Assembly (NCBI GenBank): GCA_003254925.1
Contig: QANZ01044257.1
Span: 140,070-204,069 of the forward strand
DNA: 64,000 nt
Reading direction: 5' to 3'
DNA from: Chamaecrista fasciculata
Lineage: Eukaryota > Streptophyta > Magnoliopsida > Fabales > Fabaceae
Positions 14,623 to 26,109 of the stretch are shown one piece after another. The translations under genes and the position numbers were made by a program. Each line of letters starts with the position of its first letter. Within the stretch, counting starts at the first letter, position 1. The notes beneath the pieces are model-generated. The model ran no database searches, had not been told where the DNA came from, and was given only the letters and a program-made list of their open reading frames with translations.

Positions 14623-14866
14623 TGATAGAACGCACTAATTTTCAGTATCAATCTAAAATATTAATAAGGAAAATACCTTCCCACCAGAGTAATGAGAGAA
14701 TCAATACAGAGAAACACACATAAATATGAACATAATCATGGTATTCGAGAGGCCACGACTCTCCAACTAGACCATTCTCTAATTTTTCCTACTTAAAACT
14801 ACTCTATAAACACCTACAAGCCCTCATATTTATTGTGGGGCCAACCCAATAACAATGAGCCTATCA
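14623..14866 (-). repeat. 5' LTR of the deleted Ty3 element
   Basis: This is the right copy, about 244 bp, starting tgatagaac and ending gcctatca on the plus strand. The primer-binding-like site lies just inside its left border, which sets the element's orientation as minus. Confidence 0.8.
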
Positions 14867-15099
14867 AAAGTGGATTGCTTATTTAATAAATTTAGTCATA
14901 TTTATCTCATTTTAACTCTAAATGTCATAAAAAGTTTTTTTTTATACGGTTGGAGTCATTAGTAAATAATGTTAAATATTATTTTGAACGTTAAGATTAT
15001 TATTTTTACCAAAGTGACTTTTGGAGTACTATTACAATATTTTAAGAATTAAATTGTGTACTTTAATTATTGAAACACTAACACATTAATTTTTCGGTT

Positions 15100-15230
15100 A
15101 AGTCATGAGTATTCCTGCCTATCCGTGTAACGGTTTAAACGAAGACTAATCTCATTCAGACCTCAGAGATGGAATGACCAGAGCCCTCCCAACAATGTTG
15201 ACTCTCGGGATCGAACTTGGATCCCGTCAC
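15100..15230 (-). mobile_element. Truncated SINE-like repeat
   Basis: On the minus strand the stretch carries a Pol III B-box-like motif (agttcgatccc). It then shares its 3' tail with the better preserved SINE at 55010-55190, through a shared block ending near an A-rich tract. The 5' part with the A box is missing. Confidence 0.6.
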
Positions 15231-15295
15231 TAATACATTAATTTTGATATAAGTTCATGATTCATGAACAAATAAGTTTTCCTTTAAAAATTTAA

Positions 15296-17350
15296 GAGCA
15301 AACCCCCTTTTTGGTCCCTCAATTGTTACTGAGTCGAGGAATCATTCCCTCAATTGTGGGAAACTACAACTCAGTCCCTCAATTGTACAATCCCGTTTAC
15401 GTTTTGGTCCCTCGCGTCTGGTCCGTTAGTGATAGAGGTGTTAAGTGATGACGTGTCACCGTTATCTGCATAGGTGGCCGTTAAATGCTTAGTTGAGGGA
15501 CCAAATCCTCGACTCAGTAACAATTGAGGGACCAAAAAGGGGGTTTGCTCAAATTAATATCCAACTCATTTCCACTTGACACCTCATTCAAACTACTCTC
15601 TTGCAATTTGGTCCCAAAACCCCTAAATCCCCTAAAACTTTTTTTAATCCTCTTCTTCATCTTTTTCATCTTCTTCATTCATTTTAGTCCCAAATCCTAA
15701 AAATAAAATTGTAAAGTATCCCAAAACCTTTCCAAACATTCCAATTTAGTCCTTAAATGTATTAAAAACCCTAAAACCCTAAACCCTAAAAAAAACCTAC
15801 TTTGAGTTCATTCATTTTATCCCATTATTCTCAATTTATTAAATCATAATTAAAAAAAACATTTTAGTCCCTGAACCCTAATTTCTTCATCTTCATCTTC
15901 ATCTTCATCCTCATTCCTCTCTCATCTTTCATTCCTCACCGCCGATCCTACTGCTTCAACCAAATCCTCAAACATCAAAATGGCTCGATTCTTCAAATCC
16001 TTAAACATTCTCTCGCTCGATTCTTCAATTTCTGGGTTTGATTTCAAGTTCACAACTATTTTGGGCGTCGCGAGATACATTCATTCATTTCTTAGGGTTC
16101 GAATTCGAATTGGGGGAGAAAGTTTGGGGTTTCTTTCGATTTTGAAGAAATTCCGAGAGAATGCCTGCGATTGATGATGAAAACTCGTCGTCGCCGTTGT
16201 CGTTTACCCATTTCGGCCGTTCGCTTTTGAGTCTCTGTCGCGACCATCAGGTTCACTCCATGGAAAGCTCAACGACGCCACATGTTCACTCTGTCGCGAC
16301 TTGCTTTCTCTCTCATGAGTCTCTAAGCTTCTCGATTCCTTCCTTCGCTGCCACGAGAGCTTTTCGGCTGATGAATGATGATGATGATGATGATATGAAC
16401 GGATGATGAACTGATTTTTTTTAATTTTTGGATGATGAACTGATGAATGACGATGATGATGATATGAACTGATGATGAACTAATTTTTTTTAATCAAGAA
16501 TTGATGAATTGATGAAACTTGTGTAATCTTTGGTGATTTCTGGTTGTGTAGTTTTAGGGTTTTGTGGTTTGGGGTTTGGAGTGGATGAGAAGATGAAGAT
16601 GATGAAAGATGAAGATGATGAAGAGGAAAGTAGGATTTAGGGACCAAATTGCAAGAGAGTAGTTTTTTTAGGGGTTTAGGGGTTTAGGGTTTTAGATTTT
16701 AGGGTTTTAGAGTTTAGGGGTTTAGGATTTTAGGGTTTTTAATACTTTTAAGGACTAAATTGGAATGTTTGGAAGAGTTTTGGGACACTTGATAATTTTA
16801 GGAATTTAGGGTTTAGGGTTTTAGGGTTTAGAGTTTAGGATTTTAGGGTTTAGAGTTTGAGGCTTAAGTTTTAGGGTTTTTAATACATTTAAGGACTAAA
16901 TTGGAATGTTTGGAAGGTTTTTGGGATACTTTACAATTTTATTTTTAGCATTTGGGACTAAAATGAATGAAGAAGATGAAAAAGATGAATAAGAGGATTA
17001 AAAAAAAGTTTTAGGGGATTTAGGGGTTTTGGGACCAAATTGCAAGAGAATAGTTTTAATGAGGTGTCAAGTGGAAATGAGTTAGATACTAATTTGAGCA
17101 AACCCCCTTTTTGGTCCCTCAATTGTTACTGAGTCAAGGATTTGGTCCCTCAACTAAGCATTTAACGACCACCTAAGCAGATAACGGTGACACGTCATCA
17201 CTTAACACCTCTATCACTAACGGACCAGACGTGAGGGACCAAAACGTAAACGGGATTGTACAATTGAGGGACTGAGTTGTAGTTTCCCACAATTGAGGGA
17301 CCGATTCCTCGACTCAGTAACAATTGAGGGACCAAAAAGGGGGTTTGCTC
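15296..17350. mobile_element. Large foldback (long-TIR) element
   Basis: The two ends, about 15296-15800 and 16850-17350, are inverted copies of each other and begin gagcaaacccccttttt. Each outer 255 bp is itself bounded by a roughly 40-bp inverted repeat, so the arms hold palindromes within a palindrome. The centre, about 15900-16500, is non-repetitive. It contains short open stretches (15980-16174 and 16161-16406) that I do not recognise and that could be a captured host fragment. The flanking 9-mers aaaatttaa and aaaagaaaa match at only 6 of 9 positions, so a Mutator-type target duplication is suggested but not shown. Confidence 0.7.
15765..16880. repeat. Interstitial telomere-like TTTAGGG motifs
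   Basis: Degenerate runs of the plant telomere word occur as CCCTAAA near 15768-15790 and as TTTAGGG near 16665-16880. They lie in the inner parts of the inverted arms of the large foldback element and have opposite orientation in the two arms. Spacing is irregular, so this is not a true telomere tract. Confidence 0.65.
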
Positions 17351-17477
17351 AAAAGAAAAATGAACAAACGGTGTCGTATAGGGAGGAGAGAGAAGTTCAG
17401 TAAGGTACCCTGTCTCCTCCTCCACTGTGTAGCTGTTTGCACACACACAACACAAGAAGAGCAAGAAGCATAGAGCC

Positions 17478-17513
<36 letters not shown>

Positions 17514-17527
17514 CTCGATAGAGAGAG

Positions 17528-17580
<53 letters not shown>
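17478..17580 (+). repeat. Adjacent (CA)n and (CT)n microsatellites in a 5' leader
   Basis: A CA dinucleotide run of about 30 bases (near 17480-17510) is followed within 25 bases by a CT run of nearly 50 bases (17532-17580). They lie just upstream of the first probable untranslated exon of the SWIM gene, whose donor is near 17684 (accacg|gtaac). CT-rich tracts are common in plant core promoters and leaders. Confidence 0.9.
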
Positions 17581-17582
<2 letters not shown>

Positions 17583-18437
17583 TATCACTGTTAAAGCGTC
17601 ATCAGCACTCCGTTATCCTTAAGCCCTACCTCCAATTCCTTCTCTTCTTCAACCGCCGCCGCCGCCGTCAATACCCTCAACCACGGTAACTTCATGGCTT
17701 ACTGCTAATTTCCTCCCTTTCCCTCTCTTTTTCTGTTTTCCTTCGTTTACTTCATTTCTTGTTTTTAAGTTTTTCAATGATTGTAGATAGACACTGTTAG
17801 AAATGTATAGTACTACTGGAGGAGTTTGCATACTCTAAATACGTGTTACCCAATTAATCTTAGATAGTGTTTTGAGGTGTGTATGTGGTTATTCTTGTTT
17901 ATGGGTTTTTTTTTCTGGTAAAGTTTGGTCTTCTACTTCCTTTCATAGGTCTCTTGTGCACTAGTTATTAGCATTAGTGAGTATTTTTCATTTAGTTGAA
18001 GTTTTGGACAGCTGATGCATTTCGCTTTCTTTCTTCGTTCTTAGTAGGTATTTTCTATCCATGATCAATTATTAAAGAAATTATATGCCTTTTGAATTAA
18101 CTTACGGTAATAAAATCTTCCCCTCTCTAAAGGATCTTAGTCATTTGTCGTCTGAATATCAGAGGCGTGCCTTGGCACAGTGAGTTCTAATTTCTAAGTC
18201 AAACATTTGTCAAGGAATTAATGTCCAAATGTACATTATTTAAGATTATTACTTGATCACAAGTTGTGTATCGGCTATTTTGCCTTTCATTAGTCAAGCT
18301 AATTCACATCTCTCAATTGTGCGGCTTATGATTTATTTGTTTATTGGACTTTGTAAAAACGCTAAATCAATAACTTAGTAACATTTTAGTTCTTAATTAT
18401 CTGAACACAGGTAAATTTTTGTTGGATTTCATAAAAA

Positions 18438-21400
18438 ATGGCCAGATGGGATGCAATTCTTTCTCTACCTGTACAAAATCCTCCCACATTGGAAATTTCT
18501 TCTGATGATCTAGTATGGTCAAAAGTTGAAGGTTGGCATGACAAATTAGATAGAGTAGCTTTAATCCCCTTTGCTAGGGTAGATGATTTTGTTCGGGGTG
18601 AATCCTCCAATAAAGATTGTCCAACAAGATTTCATGTTGAAGCCAGACGTCGGCGGCCTCCATCAATGACTTACAAGCCAAAGGTTGATGGAATACTAGA
18701 ATATATTCTGTAAGTTGCAAATTCTTTGTTTAGCGACTTTTAGTCAATACACCTGCATCTTCTATCCCCTTTATTTAGGTCATGTGATCAATATGTAGGT
18801 ATTGGTGTTCCTTTGGTCCTGATGACCATAGAAAAGGTGGCGTTGTACGACCTAGTCGGAGTACTTATGTCCCAAAGAAGAAAAATGCTGGTCGACCAAA
18901 TACTAAAAGAGGGTGCACATGTCATTTTATTGTGAAACGCCTGATAGCTGAACCCTCAGTTGCCCTTATCATATATAATGATGATAAGCATGTCGATAAG
19001 AAGGGCTTGCCATGCCATGGTCCGCAGGACAAGAAGGCTGCTGGAACGCGTGCTATGTTTGCTCCATACATCTCAGAAGACCTCCGACTTCGTGTACTAT
19101 CTCTTCTATACGTTGGAGTCTCTGTGGAGACCATTATGCAGAGGCACAATGAGACAGTAGAGAGACAAGGTGGTCCATCTAACCGTGATGACCTATTAAC
19201 TCATCGATATGTTCGACGACAAGAGCGGGCAATCCGCCGTTCTACATATGAATTAGATCCTGATGATGCTACTAGTATAAGCATGTGGGTTGAAAGCCAC
19301 CAGAGTCATGTTTTCTTTTATGAAGATTTCTCTGATTCAGACCCTCTCACTTTAGGCATTCAAACTGAATGGCAGTTGCAGCAAATGATTAGATTTGGGA
19401 ACCGTGGCCTCCTTGTCTCAGTTTCAAAATTTGGTACTAACAAATTGAAGGTCTGTTAATTTTTGCTCTCTGATTTCAAGTGATGAAAATCTGAAAGCAT
19501 ATTATCATCAATAAATTTTAAGTCTTGTAGAAACTAATGGCAAGTAAATTTGCATATTCATCCAGTACCCCATTCACAGCCTTCTAGTATTCAACTCTGA
19601 CAAGAAGGCCATTCCAGTGGCTTGGATAATAGCACCAAGATTTTCAAGTTTGGATGCACATAGATGGATGAGGGCCCTCTACAATAGAGTCCATACTAAA
19701 GATCCTACATGGAAGTTGGCTGGCTTCATAATAGATGATCCACTGTATGATGTCCTCACTATCAGGTTGACTATACTATACACATACATTTAATATTTTT
19801 TATTTTCTATTTTTCTGCTGAAATTATGTAGTTTTAAACTTTCAAATAGTAGAACAAATTCTAGTTTCTGTTTGACACTGCAATGTCGACAAGAGGACAA
19901 TTTTTTTATTAGACTGCTTATAAATATGATGCATTTGAATTCAATTATGCAAGATAATTTGGATAGTTTGGAATTCTCTATTAAAAAACTCATGACTACT
20001 GCTGCATGTATTGGATTTATTATTGGGTTGCCATTTAGATTGTATTATCAGTGTTACTTTTTCTACTTTCTCTTGAACCCAAGGTTGGTCCCTTTCATTT
20101 GCGTTTTTAAATGCCAACAATAAGAATCTGTCTCACATGTTCAAGCGATTAAGAGTAGAATATGTGTGAGATGAGCTGAAACTATGATTGGGACTTTTGT
20201 CTAAGTCATGAGATGGGTCTTGAATTTTGATTGTTTGGACTTTGGATTTGTGAGTATGCTAATGCTGATGACTGATTCAAATTAATCTTACATGTATGCT
20301 AATTCTCTATTACGGTTATGGATTTTTTCAAAAAAATTTTTTTTTGTTGCAAGTGTCTATATTTTCTACATATTTGTCAGGGATGTTTTTCAGTGCTCAG
20401 TATTGATAAGCTTCTGGCGGGTTCGTCATGCATGGCATAAAAACATACTGAAGAGGTGTTTGGAAGCTGGGATGCAAGCTGAGATATCCAAACGGCTTGG
20501 ACAGATAGTGGATGAAATATGCCGAGCTCAAGGAACCATGTCCCTGTTTGAAGATTTCATGGAAGATTTTGTTGATGAGTCTAATTTTTTGGAATATTTC
20601 AAGGCTACCTGGTATCCTAGAATGGGTTAGTGATGTCTGGATCACAGAATATCATTGCCAGTAAAAATGCAATTCTCTAAGTTTTGATCGGCCTTCAAAA
20701 TGAATTTTGTTATAAATTTAACCAATATAGTATCTTTTAATCTCATAGATAAGTCTTTATTTTTTCCTTTTTTATTAAATAATATAATCTATCTAGATGT
20801 CTGTAACAATAACTACATAGTTGTGCTCATAGTCAGGCATTTGGCAAGGAATTGTCAAGATGAATATAATAATAGTTAGTGCCAAAACTTAAGTCTTACA
20901 AATTGACTATAACCATTGGCATCGTCTTTCTTATGTACTGTGGTAGTGCCTGGACCTGGAGTTAAAAATTTATGATTCTATATAGAATATGTATCCCCTT
21001 TTTCTGGTGTACCGCTAAATAGAATATAACATTTATATATTCTAGACTTTAACTATTTTGGATGATCAATACTGATACTTTTGCTGTTAAAGGAATAAGT
21101 TTTTAAGGTAAATTGGGAGAACTGGTTTGCATATTTTGTGGCTGTAAAACTAAGAATAAGATCATTTTGGTTTTAGGAGACAGACATATGGTATGAAATT
21201 GATATTATTGTCAGCTTTATAACTACAATCTCTTGGACACAGGAAGCTGGACCAGTGCACTTAAAACTCTTCCGCTTGCTAGCCAGGAGACATGTGCAGC
21301 GATAGAATTTTACCACAACCAACTGAAGACCAGACTGTTGAATGAGAAAAACATCAGTGTTTATCAGCATGCTGATTGGTTGGTTGACAAGTTGGGTACA

Positions 21401-23020
21401 AAAGTTCATTCCTATTTCTGGCTTGATGAGTACTCAGAAAAAGATGATTTTGCTAGATATTGGAAAGATGAATGGGTGAGTGGTTTAACATCATGGCGCA
21501 AAGCGCTGAAGATTCCAGATTCTGATGTTATCATGGAAGATGGATGTGCTAACGTTATTGATCAGCTTGATCAAGATAAAACTTATGTTGTCTGGAATCC
21601 GGGTTCTATGTTTGGAACTTGTGATTGTAGTTGGGCACAACTAGGCAACCTCTGTGAGCATATCCTGAAAGTTATTCGTATCTGTCAGAAGAGAAGGTCC
21701 ATTCTTCCATCTATTAGCTTATTTCAGTATCACCGGGCATTAATTGACATGCTGCACTGTCCTCCCTATGATTCTTTAATTCGTGATCATGCTGTGTCAC
21801 TGGCAGTTTCTGTTCAGAATCAACTAAATGCACTAATTGATTCGGAAAGTGGTCCGAATGTTGTAGATACTACTGACGAAGTGATCATGGATAGCACCAA
21901 ACAACAAAGATCCAATGTAGTATCAGCTAACCAAGATCAGGAATTGGTAAGTGGGAGGAACAATACAAATGATGTTTCTGATACACATTCTGATCCTACA
22001 CCTCAGTCCCAGCCGAAGCCGATACAGACCTACTCCAGGAAGAGGAAGCGCCCAAAAGCAATGGAGCAGCCCAGCATGTTATCCATAAGGCTCCAGGAAG
22101 AGGAAGCGCCCAAAAGCAATGGAGCAGCCCAGCATGTTATCCATAAGGCTGTTAGGTATTGCCGTTATTATAATTAAGGCAAAAGTGCATTTTGGGTCCT
22201 TTAGCTTAAGAGTTTCAATTTTGTCTCTTAAATTTCATATTAGTCCCTTAACTTTCAGAATTTGTTAAAAAAAATTCCTAACCATAAACAGTATTAATTT
22301 TTTTAATTAAAAATACTGAGTTAGAATCAAAATTAACATTTTAATGCCAATATATTGCTAACATTAATGATATATTAATCATACATCTAAAACAAGCACA
22401 CAAACAAATACATAAAGGTCTCTTAAACTTGGCATTCTTCGATAATAGATTAATAGTATTAGGAGTTGTGAATTTTTTTCGTTTATTTTTGAACGTTAAT
22501 GACCAAAATGAAACTGTTGAAATCTGACCCTAAATTAAGCAACCACATATATACTTTTGCCTTTTAATTTATTATCTTATTTTATGTTAGTATTTGTTAA
22601 ACACTCAAGTGCTTCTTTTTAATTTTCGCACTGTGGGCCCACTACCATATTATGGGTCCATTTGGATAGGCTTTTGAAAAGAAAAAGTACCTCATTTTAA
22701 AGTTTTTATATATATATATATTAAAAGACATTTAATCAAAGCACATGTTGTTCTATGTTTCGATGTTTAAGTTTTCTATTGACATGAGCCGAATATTTAC
22801 ACTTGTGGTTTGTTTTTCATCTCTATTCTCTTTACTGCCTGGACTCCTATCAGTTTCACCTCACGAAGGTGATGGTTCTGAAGATGGAGTGGAATCTCCT
22901 GGATGCTTAACAGGCAATGTTGCCAATCAGATTGTTGAACCGAACAGCAGTAGAAATAGCATTTCAACGGCGAAAGCTGGAGGAGACACGATGCCTGCAG
23001 ACATGGATGTTGACCCATGA
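18438..23020 (+). CDS. SWIM zinc-finger protein with MULE-transposase-like body (frame broken near its end)
   Basis: The coding exons are 18438-18709, 18799-19450, 19566-19765, 20381-20625, 21243-22155 and 22854-23020. The first five join in frame. The ancestral product would be about 796 residues. The middle (exons 3-5) has the MULE-transposase-like fold: YPIHSLLVFNSDKKAIPVAW, the acidic AGFIIDDPLYD, and RVRHAWHKNI. A SWIM finger of form C-x-C-x8-C-x-H lies at residues 583, 585, 594 and 596 (CDCSWAQLGNLCEH). The tail has a basic RKRKRPK motif. It resembles plant SWIM-family genes such as Arabidopsis At1g60560 and At4g13970, which look like domesticated transposases; their cellular role is poorly known. 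A 58-bp tandem duplication at 22033-22148 shifts exon 5 from phase 1 to phase 2. Splicing to the last exon then reaches a stop at 22870-22872 and loses about 55 residues. Confidence 0.85.
22033..22150 (+). repeat. 58-bp exact tandem duplication in coding exon
   Basis: The block beginning ctccaggaagaggaagcgcc repeats without change at an offset of 58 bases. Since 58 is not a multiple of three, the second copy is read in another frame. Removing one copy restores phase 1 at the donor 22155|22156, and the last exon starting at 22854 needs exactly that phase. Confidence 0.95.
22178..22561. repeat. TIR repeat in the last intron of the SWIM gene
   Basis: The ends ggcaaaagtg and acttttgcc are inverted copies, and the interior has the 'tttgggtcc' / 'gacc' wording of the window's other foldback elements. 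The element begins 22 bp after the splice donor at 22156. No clear target duplication was found. Confidence 0.6.
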
Positions 23021-24899
23021 TCAATTTGTACTGTTTTGAGTGATATGGCAAACAAAGAGATAGTTTTGACGCCTACAGGAAGTGAAATATCTTCTAAAAA
23101 TGGTGCTTCATGTGCATGACCAATGGAGTGACTCTAAAGCATTGCACTACACTTCAAAATGGTGTTAATGGTCTGCCCACAGTTACGTCGAGTGTGGTTG
23201 ATGCTGACACCCACTATTGCATTTAGCTCTCACTGAATTTCCATGGCTTTTGAGCCACAAGCTCTTGGTGTGGGTGAAAAGTGAAAACCCAGGTCGGGAG
23301 AGGATGTTGACATTGGATCAAATATTTGACCTTACAGCATGAGCATGAGCATGATCATTGATTACCATGGAACAGGTTTGCGTATTAGGAGCTTAATGCA
23401 TTCAAATTTGGATGAAACTTATCAGTACATCTTTAAGTGTGTGCTATCGGTTTAAACATTACATTATTTGAGTTTTTTAAAAGGTTTTTACATGTGGAAA
23501 CCGATAGCACGCATTTAAAAATGTAAAATTTGTCATTCAAATTCCCTTTTCTTCTAATATTGAAATATCTATTTATTGCTCAAAGTCTGCTATGTTGAAG
23601 TGATCTAGAAGTTTTTGAGGCTGCCAATATACTGGTAGTTTTTGAAGTTGTTCAGAACAGTATACTGATGCACCAGTGGCAGTTCCCAGTCTTGAGCATG
23701 AATATTCTTTTGCTAGAGATTCCTAAATTGATGCTTCATTTGGTTTTCTTCTATTACTAGTGAATGCACTTATGCAATTATATTTGTTCATTTTTCAGTA
23801 AGGAGTTGCAGTAAATTTCATGATGTGTAGTTTAAACTGTATAGAGGAAGCCTGATTCTACCCTCCAAATGTTGCTTTAATTTACTTCCCTGGCTTGCTT
23901 GTTTCTTCAGTTCTACTAAATATAAAAAGCTAAAATAAGTAAATAACTATTTCTACCTTTTCGATGGTACACTGTTTAAGTTCAATTTGTCTTGGCGAAC
24001 AAAACAAGTGCAATTGGGCGTGGGACGGCAATAAGAAAGGAAGACTTCAGTTGTAACTTCATTATCATGTTCATATCATTATCAATATTTCTCACATGCT
24101 CATCTACTTTTTTATAGACTATAAATTCATGCTGTGATATAGAAAGAGAAAAGTATTATATTTCATAGGCTGATTTTAAATTTGGGTATTTTTAATACAT
24201 ATCGAAGTTAAAAATTAGCTTTTAGTCATGGAGAGCACTTTTAATAGGATTATGTTTTTTTTAAAAAAAATATAAAAAATCAGGAGATAATGGGGTAACT
24301 TTTTAAAAAGAAGTCTTGCTGAAATTTCATGTTAGTTAAAATGAGAAGTGAATGACAAAGAAATTGTAATATATCTGAAAGTACTTGTCATTCGATCAAT
24401 CATTCTCTAGTCTCAGATTTTGTTGGATAAAAAGAAGATGCTTGATTAACCATTATCTAGAATCTAGATCTAGATTTTGGGCACTAACAACAACCATTAT
24501 TTACATCTCTGAACTTAAAAAAGAAAATTAGTAAATACCCATCATTTGACGTTAAATTTTTGGAAGAGGGTTAAAGCGCAAAGGGATTAGAATTCTGTCA
24601 ATTTTATTTAAACATCTTTTTATAGAAAAGAATTTCATTGGGGGAAAACTTCAGAAAGAGAGCCGAAAAGGGAAAAAAAAAAGCAGAGTAACTATAAGGT
24701 AATGTTCTGGTTTAAAATTCCATTAACATAACTTTTAAGATAGAGTAGTTTGTTAGGTAGGACTTAGGAGTTTCAAAGTTCAACTACTTTTTTTCCCCTC
24801 CAAGTGTCAATGATTCCCCAATAAGACATGATCTCCTATGAGACTAATTAACTGTGTTGGCCAACATATTATCCAAATGCTTAAGAATACATTGAGAAT
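23021..24899. other. SWIM gene 3' region and spacer
   Basis: Sequence just after 23020 is plausibly 3' untranslated. From about 23920 it belongs to a tandem duplication: 23920-24060 is similar to 25800-25950, and 24260 onward is similar to 28560 onward. No gene was seen. Confidence 0.5.
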
Positions 24900-25399
24900 C
24901 TATGGGAAAATTTGACAATATTGCAATATGCCTCCTTCATAAGGCAAAGAGATGGAGAATTTTCCAACTATTGCTGTCTGTAGACAGAACAAAAGAATGA
25001 TCTCAGAGGTTTTTTTTTTCAAGGCTCTGTTAAAGTTTTGCAGGCCAGGAAAATTATTCAAGGTTCTTGAAATCATGTTCAAGAGAAAAAAAAAATACAA
25101 CAATATATGCAATTATGAATTGCTATCATTTTCTCCACAAGTTCATTTTCTAGAAATTCTATTTTGTAGTCCTTAAATTTGTCCCCAAATCACGCTTTAG
25201 TCTTTGAATACAGGAAATATATTTTTTGATTCTTGATTTTGTTTTACAAACATCAACTACTTAATCCCTTAGAGACTAAATAATTGATATTGGTAAAAGA
25301 AATTAAAACAAAAAAGTATATTTCTAATATTTAGAGACTAAATCAAAATTTTAGAACAAATTTAGGAACTAAAAAATAAGTTCACTCTTCTTTTTTTCC

Positions 25400-25648
25400 T
25401 TATAATGTGTCTTGAGATGCCCATCCTTTTTTCTCCAACTCTTGTTAATTAAGCCAGCAAGATGCTCTATCAATATAAAAATACAATTTATACAATGCAA
25501 GCAGACAAAGATACATCAAGATGATGAAAATTTACCTTGATTATCTTTCTATTTGCATCAAAATCAAAATTCCCAACCTTGATGCCGACCTGTACTCAAC
25601 AATGGAGCTCTTCCCGGGTCAGAACCAGAACTCAACATCATCTACAAA
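25400..25648 (-). pseudogene. Decayed 3' fragment of the DUF1499 gene
   Basis: This matches the last two exons of the intact gene at 29982-32485. The copy of exon 6 spans 25536-25648, 113 nt against 114, with a 1-bp deletion. It also carries a nonsense change in which the arginine codon of WFRPGKSS is TGA. The copy of exon 7 has lost about 13 bp including its splice acceptor. The first five exons have no counterpart here. It is a non-functional by-product of the tandem duplication covering about 23.9-30.3 kb. Confidence 0.88.
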
Positions 25649-26109
25649 CTGCGAGAAAAAGGCAAAAAAAAAAAAAGGTTTAGCCAATGTCTGAAACATA
25701 AGATGGTGTTTAGCCAATGCCTTTACGTATTACCTTTTTTTCTATTCTTTTTTGGTCATCACTTTTTTTTTTAAATTTATTTTGGTCCCTTACGTATTAT
25801 CTTTTTTTTCTCAAATATAAAATGCTAAATAAGTAAATAACTATTTCTAGCATTTTAATGACAAACTTTTAGTTCAATTTGTCTTGGCAAAACGAAATTA
25901 GTGCAATTGAGCGTGGGGCGGCAGAAAGGAAGGAAGACTTTTAGTTGGATCTTCAATATGAGCTAATATAAACATGGAATTGATTAGCATAACACAAAAA
26001 TAACTTTTGAATCTCAAGTCAAGCAAGTACTTAAATTTAGATCCCAACTACAAGAAACTTAAATTAAAAGATGACATTATGGTAAAGAAATAGTTTAGAA
26101 ATCTAGTTA

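Larger units (their letters stand above)
13480..14866 (-). mobile_element. Internally deleted Ty3-type LTR retrotransposon
   Basis: Two LTRs, 13480-13747 and 14623-14866, share most of their sequence and end in TGATA...TATCA-type inverted termini (left copy mutated to TATTA). A 5-bp target duplication aaagt lies outside at 13475-13479 and 14867-14871. Read on the minus strand, the right LTR is the 5' LTR. It is followed by a primer-binding-site-like tagtatcagggc (near 14609-14622), similar to the initiator-Met tRNA site of plant Ty3 elements. A purine tract (ttgggggtgagtat) abuts the left LTR. The interior of about 875 bp holds a frameshifted gag remnant near 14187-14474 (motif ILSWVEFKQDILHMFYDSQ). 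Near the 3' LTR is a piece like a polyprotein C-terminus (FHLHLEDKV). Most of pol is missing, so it is nonautonomous. Confidence 0.82.

Noticed and set aside
17397-17588. Open frames encoding (RE)n, (VC)n or (TH)n peptides
   Set aside because: They are translations of CA and CT microsatellites and show no protein features.
22745-22853. Separate small gene with a hydrophobic start (open from 22745)
   Set aside because: The hydrophobic stretch is the intron end. The acceptor at 22853|22854 and the phase match make 22854-23020 the last exon of the SWIM gene.
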